Part shown: positions 44,501 to 53,806 of the stretch, piece after piece
How positions within the stretch are numbered: the first letter of the stretch is position 1
How the letters are laid out: the number at the start of each line of letters is the position of its first letter
Assembly (NCBI RefSeq): GCF_013141715.1
Contig: NZ_WHOA01000089.1
Coordinates: 1 to 64,000, forward strand
From: Paenibacillus phytorum
GTDB taxonomy: Bacteria > Bacillota > Bacilli > Paenibacillales > NBRC-103111
Length of the DNA stretch: 64,000 bases
Direction of reading: 5' to 3'
The notes under the pieces: model-generated
The model's database searches: none
The model's input: the letters and a program-made list of their open reading frames with translations, nothing else
Told to the model about the DNA's origin: nothing
Translations under genes and position numbers: made by a program

Positions 44501-45379
44501 TCACCTATTTTCAGTTTCTCTCGTTTGCTTAACCGGAACAATATGTCGTCCTGATTGGTACATTCTCCATCCCACGAAGGATAGCACACTGACAATAATG
44601 AGACCAATACCTAACGACCAGATGATTGGCTGTCTAGGGTCAGTAATGGGCACGAAAGCGATCGCATCCTTGTTCTTCAGAAACAAATCATCCAAAACGT
44701 GATTTAGATGGTCAAGCCCTGATTCCGATTGTCGAGTCGACATAGGCTGACTATTCAAATTTGTTCGGATAAAAGCGAGCAGCGAATCAAGCTTTTCGAC
44801 GGAAGCGGCATCTCGGCTAATCAGCAAGGAAGGATGAATGATGGCAATATGCTGCGACAGCTTACCGAAATTCGCCAACGCCTCCTTCTGTTTATTCGCT
44901 TTAACGTCCTCGGTTAGGTTATTTGTATCATTTTGCAGCACTTTATAATATTGCAGCCACATAGGCTGGTTCTTATGTGTTAACGCATCGGTGGCTAGAC
45001 GAATTTTGGCGACAGCGACCTGCCCTTCTTCCGGTGAATAAGCTGCGGCATTGTAGACCCTTTTCGCTTGTGTAATCGTCTCCGTTAAAGCATTTAACCC
45101 CTCAACAGATGTAATCCCCTCGAAATGAATCTTAGGAATCTGATCAGACATTTGCATCAGTTTATTTCTCGCTTCTGTGACTTGACCATCCATGGTTTGT
45201 TTGTACATATCATCGGCAATTTGGTTCAAAAACGCTATCCGCTCTACTTGTTCAGGATCTATTGGCTTAGCGGCTTGTCCGTTTGTACTCGTGCTAACTC
45301 CGCAAGCCGAGCTTATACTTATAACGGCTGCAAGCAGAAGTGTGGTCGTTAACCATTTCATACCGGAATAATTAAACAT
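44501..45379 (-). CDS. ypjB: YpjB-like sporulation-associated membrane protein
   Basis: 292 aa. An N-terminal hydrophobic signal ends in a lipobox-like SSAC (residues about 23-26), so it may be a lipoprotein. The central part is helical, and a C-terminal transmembrane helix (IWSLGIGLIIVSVLSFVGW) precedes a basic tail. Position next to ypjA and qcr matches Bacillus ypjB, reported as sporulation-linked. Function not established. Confidence 0.82.
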   Translation of the reverse strand: MFNYSGMKWLTTTLLLAAVISISSACGVSTSTNGQAAKPIDPEQVERIAFLNQIADDMYKQTMDGQVTEARNKLMQMSDQIPKIHFEGITSVEGLNALTETITQAKRVYNAAAYSPEEGQVAVAKIRLATDALTHKNQPMWLQYYKVLQNDTNNLTEDVKANKQKEALANFGKLSQHIAIIHPSLLISRDAASVEKLDSLLAFIRTNLNSQPMSTRQSESGLDHLNHVLDDLFLKNKDAIAFVPITDPRQPIIWSLGIGLIIVSVLSFVGWRMYQSGRHIVPVKQTRETENR

Positions 45380-45445
45380 GGGACATCCCCTCCTTCACCA
45401 TCATCATATGGAGGTTTGTCCCAATTTAGACCAGCTGCTATGCGG

Positions 45446-46108
45446 TTATGTACTTCTTTTCTTGCGGATAAGCAGGCATACAACTGCTATCAAAATGCCA
45501 GTCATACTTAAGCCTACTGTGAACCATTCGATGTTACTTAAATAATTGTCCACAAGTACATCAGGTAATCTTGGAAAAACACCTTTTTCATAATCCATGA
45601 AATCGTTCCAAAATGTCCAGATGGCAACAATGATAATAGCCGTTAGCCTGTACCTATACCATCGAACGAATAGCAGCGCTTCCACAGCCATTGCCAAATG
45701 GGAACCTGTCAGCATCCAACCATCCCAGCCGACTGGAACACCCTGCCACGCACCTGTCCAAATCATGGCAACCGCCCAGATGCCATATTTAAATGAAGTA
45801 ATCAATGCGAATGCTTCAACAAACCCGCGAATAGCTCGATAAAGCTTACTGGGTTGCTGGTCCAAAGAACGGTTCATAAGCAGGAAACCGATTGATAAAG
45901 TGAAAAATAAGCTGGCTGTTGGGCTGTCGGGAACAAAGTATACGTACCAAACAGGATAATTAGCAATCGTATCGACCATTTGTGCCCAATACCACTCATA
46001 GCCATAAATTGTACCTAAAAGGTTTGAAATGAAAAACGCCCACAACATCTTTTTGCTGAGCAGAAAATCCTTGCTCCAAAAATAGGAAACGGACAACCCT
46101 TGCTGCAA
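45446..46108 (-). CDS. ypjA: DUF1405 membrane protein (YpjA-like)
   Basis: 220 aa with about six hydrophobic segments; family DUF1405. The start is TTG at 46108, with AGGAGG 7 nt upstream and no better ATG in range. Lies between qcrC and ypjB as in Bacillus. Function unknown. Confidence 0.85.
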   Translation of the reverse strand: MQQGLSVSYFWSKDFLLSKKMLWAFFISNLLGTIYGYEWYWAQMVDTIANYPVWYVYFVPDSPTASLFFTLSIGFLLMNRSLDQQPSKLYRAIRGFVEAFALITSFKYGIWAVAMIWTGAWQGVPVGWDGWMLTGSHLAMAVEALLFVRWYRYRLTAIIIVAIWTFWNDFMDYEKGVFPRLPDVLVDNYLSNIEWFTVGLSMTGILIAVVCLLIRKKRST

Positions 46109-46137
46109 GTAAGCTCCTCCTCTTGTGCGAACTTATC

Positions 46138-46170
46138 TAAAAAAACCTGACCGCTCTCGCGATCAGGTTT
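46138..46170 (-). terminator. Terminator of the qcr operon
   Basis: AACCTGA...TCAGGTT stem with TCGCGAGA-containing loop on the minus strand, followed by TTTTTTT, just after qcrC. Confidence 0.88.
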
Positions 46171-46176
46171 CCTTTT

Positions 46177-47064
46177 TTATTGAGCTTTTTGTTTGGATAA
46201 CCATTCAGCAAGTTTATTAATATCAGCATCACTTAAGCCTTTATCAATGTTAGCTTGATATTGCTTACCCATATTGCCTTTACCATTCTTGATAATGCCA
46301 AGAATCTCATCTTGTGGATGCTTATCACCAACACCAAGTAAGGCAGGTACACCAGAAGCAGGCATCCCTTTAAGTCCAGCACCGTGACAAGATAAGCAAG
46401 TTGCTTTCTTGTATATCTCAGCACCAGGATCATCAGCTGCAACGATAGCTGCAGATTTCTTCGTTTCCTTAGCACCGCCGCCACCAGCAGCACCTTTGTT
46501 CGCGTGCATCTCTTCCTCACGCTTAATGTGTTCTGGAACAATGTTTTTCTCTTTCAGTTCTACTTGGTAATGAGACCAAGATGTGTACGTCAAATACGTA
46601 CAAGCGATAAGAGATAAAATCATCAAGCTTGAAGCGATCGGTCTTCTGTAGAAACGACGCTCTTTACCTGTGTCCAAGAAAGGAGCAAGCAGCAAGCCGC
46701 CGAACAGTAAACCAGGTACTACAACCGCACCAAGAACAACGTAATCTCCTGATGTATATGGGTATTTCAATAATTGATACATGAATAAGAAATACCAATC
46801 CGGCATTGGAATGAACGCTGTGTTCTTAGGATCCGCAGGATATCCTAGCGGAGCTGGATCCGACATGACCAGTACTAGCATACCGACCAATACGACTACA
46901 CCAACCATCCATTCTTTCAACAAGAAGTTTGGTATGAACGCTTCTGATTTCCCCGGATATGCAGAATAATCTTTAGGAATCAGTCGTTGCTCTTGTGATT
47001 TCTTTATTACGCGGGAATCTCCCACATAAACGATTTTTTCGTCAGACTTATGACCATGCGCCAC
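46177..47064 (-). CDS. qcrC: Menaquinol:cytochrome c reductase, cytochrome b/c subunit
   Basis: 295-aa subunit of the bc complex. The N-terminal part supplies the b-type C-terminal helices (VVVLVGMLVLVMS, YVVLGAVVVPGLLFGGLLLAP, and a third helix near residue 150). A glycine/alanine/lysine linker leads to a C-terminal cytochrome c domain with heme motif CLSCH and a later GKGNMG methionine region. Start is GTG with AAAGGAGGG 7 nt upstream. 19 bp after qcrB. Confidence 0.95.
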   Translation of the reverse strand: MAHGHKSDEKIVYVGDSRVIKKSQEQRLIPKDYSAYPGKSEAFIPNFLLKEWMVGVVVLVGMLVLVMSDPAPLGYPADPKNTAFIPMPDWYFLFMYQLLKYPYTSGDYVVLGAVVVPGLLFGGLLLAPFLDTGKERRFYRRPIASSLMILSLIACTYLTYTSWSHYQVELKEKNIVPEHIKREEEMHANKGAAGGGGAKETKKSAAIVAADDPGAEIYKKATCLSCHGAGLKGMPASGVPALLGVGDKHPQDEILGIIKNGKGNMGKQYQANIDKGLSDADINKLAEWLSKQKAQ

Positions 47065-47083
47065 GCATTGACCCTCCTTTCAA

Positions 47084-47755
47084 TTATAGCGGTCCGGAAA
47101 TACCTTGTTTGCGAATCATGAAGAAATGTCCAGCAAGCAAAGCTAGCAGAACGCCCGGCAGGAAGAATACGTGGATGGCAAAGAAACGAGTCAATGTTTG
47201 AGCGCCAACAATGCTTCCACCTTGCAGCAATGTTTCAATATATGGTCCCGCGAACGGTACCGCTGCTGCGATCTTCATACCTACTTGTGTAGCGAAATAC
47301 GCTTTGTTATCCCATGGTAGCAGGTATCCGGTAAAACCAAGACCTAACATAACGAAGAAAATCAACATGCCTACAACCCAGTTCATTTCACGGGGTGCTT
47401 TATAAGAGCCTGTGAAGAACACGCGCAGGGTATGTAAGAACATCATCACGATTACTAAGCTGGCTCCCCAGTGGTGCATACCTCTGACAATAACACCGAA
47501 AGCCACTTTATGTTGTAAATAGTCAACGCTGGCATACGCGTTGATAATATCAGGTGTGTAATACATAGTTAAGAACATACCTGACAAAATTTGAATGACT
47601 GTAATGAAAAACGTCAATCCGCCGAAGCAATATACGAAAGCGGAAAAATGATGAGCAGGGTTTACGTGCTCTGGAACCTCGTGGTCTGCTACATCCCTCC
47701 ACATTGGCGTAATATCAAGACGTTCGTCAATCCAGTTGTATACGTTTTTAAACAT
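47084..47755 (-). CDS. qcrB: Menaquinol:cytochrome c reductase, cytochrome b6 subunit
   Basis: 223-aa cytochrome b6-type protein with four core helices. Heme-ligand histidines occur in HHWGASLVIVMMFLHTLRVF and in the last helix (AIHVFFLPGVLLALLAGHFF, part). Oxidises menaquinol in the respiratory chain. Between qcrA and qcrC. Confidence 0.96.
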   Translation of the reverse strand: MFKNVYNWIDERLDITPMWRDVADHEVPEHVNPAHHFSAFVYCFGGLTFFITVIQILSGMFLTMYYTPDIINAYASVDYLQHKVAFGVIVRGMHHWGASLVIVMMFLHTLRVFFTGSYKAPREMNWVVGMLIFFVMLGLGFTGYLLPWDNKAYFATQVGMKIAAAVPFAGPYIETLLQGGSIVGAQTLTRFFAIHVFFLPGVLLALLAGHFFMIRKQGISGPL

Positions 47756-47772
47756 CTGATGCTGACGCCTCC

Positions 47773-48318
47773 TTATACTCTTGTGTTAGCATGTAGTTGT
47801 CCCACATAAACGAAACCATTCTCTACTTTGGTCGTGTACTCATCCAAAGGCTTTGGTGCTACTGCAAGGTTCTTACCATCTTGCGTATAGTGAGCACCGT
47901 GACAAGGACAGAAATACTGATCTTTGTAAGCAGGATTATCGTTCCAGTTGACTGTACATCCAAGATGCTTACAAGTTGGATTCAACGCAAAGAGCTTGCC
48001 GCCGCTGTCTTTGGAAATCCATGCAACCAGTTCAGCATCGCTTTCGTACCAGCCATCTACCTGATGAACTTGAAACGTAAACGCTTGTGGAACATTTGTA
48101 ATTTTACTTTCTTCGACAACTTTAACCCAATCCGCAGCACTTTTCTTTTGAAGGACAGGATCAATAGCAAACCGTATCATCGGTATAATAATCCCGGCTC
48201 CCATGAATCCTCCAGCGCCACCAAGGGTGTAAGAAAGAAATTGTCGACGAGACATTTCGCGTTTGGTCCCGGGTTTCTTCCCATGCTGTTCTTCTTTGTG
48301 ATTGTTATGATCACTCAT
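47773..48318 (-). CDS. qcrA: Menaquinol:cytochrome c reductase, Rieske iron-sulfur subunit
   Basis: About 181 aa. An N-terminal twin-arginine motif SRRQFLS precedes the membrane segment. The Rieske [2Fe-2S] ligands lie in CKHLGC and CPCHGAHY. The ATG at 48318 follows GGAGGG; the open frame extends upstream without a better site. First gene of qcrABC. Confidence 0.95.
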   Translation of the reverse strand: MSDHNNHKEEQHGKKPGTKREMSRRQFLSYTLGGAGGFMGAGIIIPMIRFAIDPVLQKKSAADWVKVVEESKITNVPQAFTFQVHQVDGWYESDAELVAWISKDSGGKLFALNPTCKHLGCTVNWNDNPAYKDQYFCPCHGAHYTQDGKNLAVAPKPLDEYTTKVENGFVYVGQLHANTRV

Positions 48319-48601
48319 TCTCAGGTCTACCCTCCTACATTGGCCGAAGTCCGAACCCTCTCGGACGTCAGTTACCTCTATCACGTGTCGTTCGACATTA
48401 CACTACATAACTAGGACATTACTAATAATAGCCTACGTCTACTAGGTCGTCAAGAATCCATAACTCCTTTTCATCGGTTGAAATCTCAGCCATCGGACAA
48501 ATTTTAACGAAATTGTCACAACTTTTTGGAAGCTATAGAAATTAATTTCTCCCCTTATCCTGCACAACTTTTTTTCCATTAATACGCTTATCTGTTTAAA
48601 G

Positions 48602-49033
48602 TTAATCGTTCTGCTGCCATAATTCTTGTACTTGTTTGGAAATACTTGATTTGATTAGTTCCGATTGACTCGTCCACTGCTCCATATCGACAGCAATCAG
48701 CAAATCCGTTTGCTCTGCTTTCCAAAGTACTGCTTCTGTATGTATGGTAAGACCGATTACATAACGGAACCCCATTCTTTTTAAATGAAGTGAGATGGCA
48801 TTCAACTGTTCTCTCATATCCGTACCCGTTATGTAGTGAAGCGCTGGATAGGTTACTACTCTGCCCTTGTAAGGAATTTCAATCGTTTCCAGTGCATCTC
48901 GAAGCTGTTCTAACGCGATTGTCACTTGTGCAGGATCTTCAAACCCCGTCAACCCCGTCAATGGAAGTAAACACGTGTCCAAATACGGTTTCAATTCTGG
49001 CCAATCTTGTGCTGATATATCATTAAACTTCAC
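48602..49033 (-). CDS. ypiF: DUF2487 protein (YpiF-like)
   Basis: 143-aa soluble protein of the DUF2487 family. WPELKPYLDTCLLPLTGL near the N terminus matches that family, and it lies upstream of qcrA as in Bacillus. Function unknown. About 280 bp separate it from qcrA, so the two may have separate promoters. Confidence 0.85.
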   Translation of the reverse strand: MKFNDISAQDWPELKPYLDTCLLPLTGLTGFEDPAQVTIALEQLRDALETIEIPYKGRVVTYPALHYITGTDMREQLNAISLHLKRMGFRYVIGLTIHTEAVLWKAEQTDLLIAVDMEQWTSQSELIKSSISKQVQELWQQND

Positions 49034-49103
49034 CGAATCGTCCTCCCCTATTGTTTGCCAAATGTATGCATGCTATGTAATGTCATGAATCTCATCTTGT
49101 ACT

Positions 49104-50135
49104 TTAATCCGTCCTTATCTGACTGTCAATTTGCTCACTCGATTGTTGACCACGCAACGCTCCAATCGCTTCCTCCAGATCTTGCTGTTTCACAACCAGA
49201 TAGGGACTCTCCCATTCGCCTTTTAATTGGATGTAGCGAACGGTTGCCGGCTTCAAGTCACGGTAGGATTTCGTAAATGTACGAAGCTCATCGGCTGGAA
49301 TATCCGTCTTTATGGATCCTCCAATGATATCAAGCACACCCGCCCAAGCGGTCAACCCATTCAAAGTGGTTAGTTGATCTAATAACTGATTAAGTACTAG
49401 CTGTTCTCTTTGATTCCGCTCCATATCAGAGGATTCTGCAGTACCTAAATTGGATTTACGGTAACGGATAAAATCCAACACTTGTTTGCCATTCAACTGC
49501 TGTATTCCTTTATTCAGATGAATATCCGTTCCGTCACTATCGTCCTGATAACGCATATCCATATCTACTTCGACGGTCATTCCACCTAATTGATCGATGA
49601 GCTTCCGAAAGCCTTCAAAATTAATAACAGCCAAATAATCAATTGGAACTTGATAAACATCACTGAACAGTCTTTTAGTTTCACGAAGGGCCGTGTCTCT
49701 ATTTTTATTGTAATAGTAAGCATAGAAATAATTTGCTTTATGGGATGCGTCTAACCCCGACTTATCTGCTTCGATCTCCAGATCCCTTGGAATGGATACC
49801 ACCGTACCTTGATGCGTTTTCGGATTAATACTGAACAGCATCATGACATCCGTATTCAGCGATCCCTCATTACCTTCTCGCTCATCTATTGCCGTTAGGA
49901 GGAACGTTAGCGGCTTTTCGATGGGATTGGTTGCTTGCGAAACAGGTACAAAGCTTTCTCCATTTAAATTTGATGCTTTAGTGGCTTCAGGCGCAGCAAT
50001 ATGATCCAGCGTCTGATTCAACTTGTTATATAGAAAAGCGGCATACACAGACGCAGCTCCTACAATTAGACCTGTGATCAAAAGAACGGATGTCATTACT
50101 TTCCGAATACGGGGATTTTTTATCATTTTTTTCAT
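49104..50135 (-). CDS. LytR-CpsA-Psr (LCP) family cell-wall enzyme
   Basis: 343-aa membrane-anchored protein with an N-terminal transmembrane helix (residues about 14-34). The outside LCP domain shows DEREGNEGSLNTDVMMLFSINP, the arginine segment VVSIPRDLEI, DYLAVINFEGFRKLIDQLGG, and FIRYRKSNLGTAESSDMERN-type residues (split here). Such enzymes attach teichoic acids or related polymers to peptidoglycan. Monocistronic by spacing. Confidence 0.93.
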   Translation of the reverse strand: MKKMIKNPRIRKVMTSVLLITGLIVGAASVYAAFLYNKLNQTLDHIAAPEATKASNLNGESFVPVSQATNPIEKPLTFLLTAIDEREGNEGSLNTDVMMLFSINPKTHQGTVVSIPRDLEIEADKSGLDASHKANYFYAYYYNKNRDTALRETKRLFSDVYQVPIDYLAVINFEGFRKLIDQLGGMTVEVDMDMRYQDDSDGTDIHLNKGIQQLNGKQVLDFIRYRKSNLGTAESSDMERNQREQLVLNQLLDQLTTLNGLTAWAGVLDIIGGSIKTDIPADELRTFTKSYRDLKPATVRYIQLKGEWESPYLVVKQQDLEEAIGALRGQQSSEQIDSQIRTD

Positions 50136-50222
50136 TCGTTGTCTCCTTATGTTTTGATATTATGCTCTTATAAATGGACGCGTGGGTCGTCGAATTAGTT
50201 CTTTTTTCACCAGATTTGCAGC

Positions 50223-50250
50223 AAAAAAGACACGTGAATAAGATTCACAT
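50223..50250 (-). terminator. Probable terminator of the IDEAL-domain gene
   Basis: GTGAAT-CTT-ATTCAC on the minus strand followed by GTGTCTTTTTT. Confidence 0.6.
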
Positions 50251-50291
50251 GCCCTTCTTTTACGTGTTTATAGCCGCCACCAAATAAGTAT

Positions 50292-50480
50292 TTAACCCAA
50301 AGATTGTAAGGTTTTAAGCTCAGATGTAAGAGCTAGGAACGTAGTTTGATCTCCCTTGGCTAAAGCGCGGTCAATCTCTTTATAGAGATTTTCTTCTTTA
50401 TATTTGCGTATGGCATTATCCCAAACCATTTCCGCGAAAAGTGCCAGCAGCGCATCGTTAGATACATTCATTTTTCCCAT
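50292..50480 (-). CDS. Small IDEAL-domain protein
   Basis: 62 aa. The C-terminal EIDRALAKGDQTTFLALTSEL matches the IDEAL-domain pattern seen in small Firmicutes proteins such as Bacillus YpiB, whose gene lies in the equivalent region. The ATG at 50480 follows GGAGGT; longer frames begin at TTG and lack a site. Function unknown. Confidence 0.72.
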   Translation of the reverse strand: MGKMNVSNDALLALFAEMVWDNAIRKYKEENLYKEIDRALAKGDQTTFLALTSELKTLQSLG

Positions 50481-50658
50481 GAGACCTACCTCCAAATGTT
50501 GTCCGCGGTTTGTCAGGAGCTTCTTTTTCGCAAAAACATGTTAGTCTGTTTCTTGGTGTATGCCAACCCCTTGTGTATGCCCCTACTTCATCATATTCAC
50601 TCGGCACATTAGCGCTTCCTTCAATCGCCCGATTCAATAGGAATGTGTCTTTACCTAT

Positions 50659-51819
50659 CTACTTGACGTCTTCTTTGAACCGTATACTTTCTTTATCCAG
50701 AAAGAGGACAACCTTATCTTCTTCAGCTACAAATGTTCCTTGAATCACTTTCGTTCCGATCTTGGTGACTTGAATGACAGCTCCATTCTCCTGATCTTCC
50801 CCGATCCGAATCAGGCCCAGATGCATCATCATTTGTAGAATACGTTGTTCCACGATCGATTCAGAACTATCATAATAGAATGGTTTAACAAGCTTACAAA
50901 GCACTTCTCCTAGTGATGTCATGGTCACCCATTGCCCACTTAGACGGTCTATCCAGGCCACAATGCTTTGAACATTCGGAATCGGATTTTTATAAAGCCG
51001 CAGCCAGAACTTATACACTTCTGCTAGGTTTTCTTTCTTACCATCTACCAGCCGCGCTTTTCCCTCTTCTGTTAATCGAAGTGTTTGTGAATGCTCACTA
51101 ATCAGTTGTCTGTAATAACAATAATCATAGATGAAAGAAAACCGGTTCGGATACTCTTTAAACATGCGGCCATAGCCGAATCGCCATGTCCCTTTGGATA
51201 CCATTTCTTCTTGAACCGATAATCGATTGAGAATTTGTTGAAGCTGTCTTTTGTACATAGACCCTTCCGCTGTGAGTGGTATTTCCTGCTCTTGAGAGAT
51301 GTACGTCAAGAAATGAAAGATGTCATCGACGATAAGTAATTGCTCATCACGATATACATTAGGTTCATTTGTTGTTTTCAGGCTTTGTTTGAACTGACCG
51401 GTTAGAACATCACTAAATCTACGCTTCAGATCTTGCGGGACATGAAACAGAAACTTCGTTTGCTGTGAATAGCCGTTAAACAACCATCCAAGTTTCTTGA
51501 ATTTAATGATCATATCCCGGGGATTCCATTCCTCCGAATCCTCCTTCTGAAATCTTGATTGTTGAACTCTAGCGACAAGTTCTTCAATACTGAAAGCATT
51601 GCGAGGATCGAAAAGCAGCGAATTCAAAAACCGAATATCCTCCAAAGCTAAGCCTTGAATATGCTTCTCGAAAATCTCTCTGCGGAGCGCTGTGCTCAAA
51701 ATCGATTGAATCAATTCATTCTTCGAATGACCATTACACTCACACTCGTAGGTATGAGCAATTCGGCCTAATTCATGGATATCGGCATAACTGAGCATAT
51801 CCGCTAGGTTCATTTCCAT
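50659..51819 (-). CDS. Unrecognised 386-aa protein with winged-helix-like segments
   Basis: Not recognised. Two stretches look like winged helices (residues about 60-125, EELVARVQQS...; about 225-260, WRFGYGRMF...). The protein is rich in aromatic and charged residues and has no signal peptide or membrane segment. It has some resemblance in general character to the helical N-terminal region of XPB-type helicases, but no helicase motifs are present. Single gene by spacing. Confidence 0.7.
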   Translation of the reverse strand: MEMNLADMLSYADIHELGRIAHTYECECNGHSKNELIQSILSTALRREIFEKHIQGLALEDIRFLNSLLFDPRNAFSIEELVARVQQSRFQKEDSEEWNPRDMIIKFKKLGWLFNGYSQQTKFLFHVPQDLKRRFSDVLTGQFKQSLKTTNEPNVYRDEQLLIVDDIFHFLTYISQEQEIPLTAEGSMYKRQLQQILNRLSVQEEMVSKGTWRFGYGRMFKEYPNRFSFIYDYCYYRQLISEHSQTLRLTEEGKARLVDGKKENLAEVYKFWLRLYKNPIPNVQSIVAWIDRLSGQWVTMTSLGEVLCKLVKPFYYDSSESIVEQRILQMMMHLGLIRIGEDQENGAVIQVTKIGTKVIQGTFVAEEDKVVLFLDKESIRFKEDVK

Positions 51820-51910
51820 CCTACATCCCCCATTTAGCGAAGCTTTCAGCTCCGAGGTTTCTAGTAACCATTATGGGATTTTTCACCGAAAATATTCCAA
51901 ACGAAATAAA

Positions 51911-51943
51911 AAAACATGACTCTTTCAAAAAAGTCATGTTTTA
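51911..51943 (-). terminator. Terminator of the histidine phosphatase gene
   Basis: AAAACATGACT and AGTCATGTTTT form an 11-bp stem, with T-rich sequence after it on the minus strand. Confidence 0.85.
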
Positions 51944-51954
51944 CTTTATAGCGA

Positions 51955-52536
51955 TTATTCAGTTATAGATTGTAAGTGAGTTAAACAGTTATATAATTGA
52001 AGCTCCCAGCCCTCTTCTTGACGAAGTAGAATAGTCAGCGATGTATTCTGTAGAAAATCTTCACTATCCATGCGAAGAACCCTAAGAATCTGCACGATAA
52101 AACCACCATGAGAAATTAATAATATTTTCCCATTCGGATAAGCCTGAATCAATTCTTCTTCTAACTCTGTCCATCGTTTCCATAGATCATCATCCGACTC
52201 TTGACCTAGTTCCTGAAGCTTCCAATTTGGCCCCCAGCGCTCTTCTCTTTCTGCTACGGTAGTTCCTTCTACCTGCCCATATTTACGCTCCCTTAGCCTC
52301 TTGTCCGTGCGTATAAAGGGTATCCCAGATAGGTCCGAAACGATTTGTGCAGTTTCTCTTGCTCTCGTCAGATCACTGCTTATAATGCCATCCCAGGTTT
52401 CTTTGGCTAATCTTAGTCCAAGTAACCGTGCTTGCTCTCTGCCTTCCCCGGTTAATTCCGTATCCAGCTGCCCCTGCAGCTTCCCAAGACGATTCCATTC
52501 TGTACTCCCATGACGTATGAATCCGATTGTTGTCAT
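51955..52536 (-). CDS. Histidine phosphatase-family protein
   Basis: 193-aa protein of the phosphoglycerate-mutase-like superfamily. The catalytic RHGSTEWN lies at residues 8-15 and the second histidine in LLISHGGFI. It resembles PhoE/GpmB-type phosphatases rather than glycolytic mutase. 52 bp after the anti-sigma gene's end on the same strand but with a terminator between, so probably independent. Substrate unknown. Confidence 0.88.
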   Translation of the reverse strand: MTTIGFIRHGSTEWNRLGKLQGQLDTELTGEGREQARLLGLRLAKETWDGIISSDLTRARETAQIVSDLSGIPFIRTDKRLRERKYGQVEGTTVAEREERWGPNWKLQELGQESDDDLWKRWTELEEELIQAYPNGKILLISHGGFIVQILRVLRMDSEDFLQNTSLTILLRQEEGWELQLYNCLTHLQSITE

Positions 52537-52562
52537 TTGCTTGCCCCTCCACCATCTCTATA

Positions 52563-52590
52563 AAATAAAAAATGCTCCTACAGGAGCATT
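52563..52590 (-). terminator. Terminator of the sigma/anti-sigma operon
   Basis: AATGCTCCT-GT-AGGAGCATT on the minus strand followed by a T-run; it overlaps the last codons of the anti-sigma gene. Confidence 0.85.
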
Positions 52591-53218
52591 ATGCTTTTGT
52601 TCGTGACAACCAATTCATGATAATGATTGTTGCAATTAGACCTAGTATCGAAACGACCAGTAAGTAATGCGGATAGGAGTGAATAGGTCCTACGTGGAAG
52701 CGTAAAGGTTCCATGAAACTAGGATTAAGACTCGCTACAGCGTCTCCCATCTTATGACCATTCATGGATTCAGCACCACTGGTCTTCAAGGCTTGCGGCG
52801 CTTGGAGATCAAACAAGGAATTATCCGCAGTTGCTATTGAAGATTGCGGCGTTCCGTCGTACACGATTGCAAATAAGAAGCTGAATACAAATAAAGCTAA
52901 ACAAAATGCAATAACAGCAGTAAGATTCCGTCTAAGCGTGTAAGAGATTGCATACATACGTTCAGAAACTGGAATTCGCCATGACTCATCTTCGTAAATT
53001 CGATTCATAACCTTGCCCGAAACCATTGGCTCATAATCAGGCAGCTCACTCTCGATCGCCGCAGTACGAATGAGTATCGTACTTTCTTCCCATATTTGAA
53101 ATTCTTCTGCACATTCGGCACAAGTTGTTATATGCTCATCTACCGCGGCACGACGCAGGTCATCATTCGGCAAATCCCAATATACCCCAAATAATTCCTG
53201 GATCTCACTACACTTCAT
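52589..53218 (-). CDS. Anti-sigma factor with zf-HC2 domain
   Basis: 209 aa. The N-terminal zinc-binding anti-sigma domain carries the HITTCAECAEEF motif (H-x3-C-x2-C). A transmembrane helix (AVIAFCLALFVFSFLFAIV, residues about 100-120) and a second C-terminal one follow (YLLVVSILGLIATIIIMNWL). It lies 6 bp after the ECF sigma gene, the usual sigma/anti-sigma arrangement, and should hold that sigma at the membrane. Confidence 0.9.
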   Translation of the reverse strand: MKCSEIQELFGVYWDLPNDDLRRAAVDEHITTCAECAEEFQIWEESTILIRTAAIESELPDYEPMVSGKVMNRIYEDESWRIPVSERMYAISYTLRRNLTAVIAFCLALFVFSFLFAIVYDGTPQSSIATADNSLFDLQAPQALKTSGAESMNGHKMGDAVASLNPSFMEPLRFHVGPIHSYPHYLLVVSILGLIATIIIMNWLSRTKA

Positions 53219-53224
53219 GCTCTT

Positions 53225-53806
53225 TCATCCCTTCGATTCTTCGAATATCGGTTCACTGAAATAAGGATCCAGTTGTAATTTAACGGATGCCCTTGCTCTG
53301 AACAAGAGTGACTTCACCGAGCTTACAGTTTGGCCTAAAATGTTCGCGATTTCCTGATAATCCATCTGATCGTACTCTCTAAGTATCAAAGCCGATCGCT
53401 GTTTCTCTGGTAAACTATTAATAGCTTCGCGAACCATAGACACTTTCTCATTACGCAGCATAGCTTGCTCGGGCATGGCATCAAAGGATGCATGTGGCGT
53501 CAGTCCACTTTGTTCCAGCGAGACTTGAACGCTTTTATTTTTGCGCAGCTCACTCAAAACCGTATTACGGGCAATGGTGTACAACCAGGTTGAAAAGGAT
53601 GCCTCGATTTCACGGAAAGAATGCAAACTGCGGTACGCTTTATAAAAAGTTTCGTTACACAGATCTTCAGCAATGGCTTCCATCTGCGTATTCTTTAACA
53701 TATGAAATATAAATGCAAGGATTTTACGCTCGTAACGACGCATAAGTTCATCGTAAAGTTGAACATTTCCATCCTTGATTTCTCTGATCAATTGGGAATC
53801 GGTCAT
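53225..53806 (-). CDS. ECF-type RNA polymerase sigma factor
   Basis: 193-aa sigma-70 family ECF protein. Region 2 includes DLCNETFYKAYRS and the FSTWLYTIARN core; region 4 includes LPEKQRSALILREYDQMDYQEIA and SVKSLLFRAR (helix-turn-helix). The ATG at 53806 follows AGGAGGG. The promoter-proximal inverted repeat at 53839-53878 may be a control site. The inducing signal is not visible. Confidence 0.92.
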   Translation of the reverse strand: MTDSQLIREIKDGNVQLYDELMRRYERKILAFIFHMLKNTQMEAIAEDLCNETFYKAYRSLHSFREIEASFSTWLYTIARNTVLSELRKNKSVQVSLEQSGLTPHASFDAMPEQAMLRNEKVSMVREAINSLPEKQRSALILREYDQMDYQEIANILGQTVSSVKSLLFRARASVKLQLDPYFSEPIFEESKG

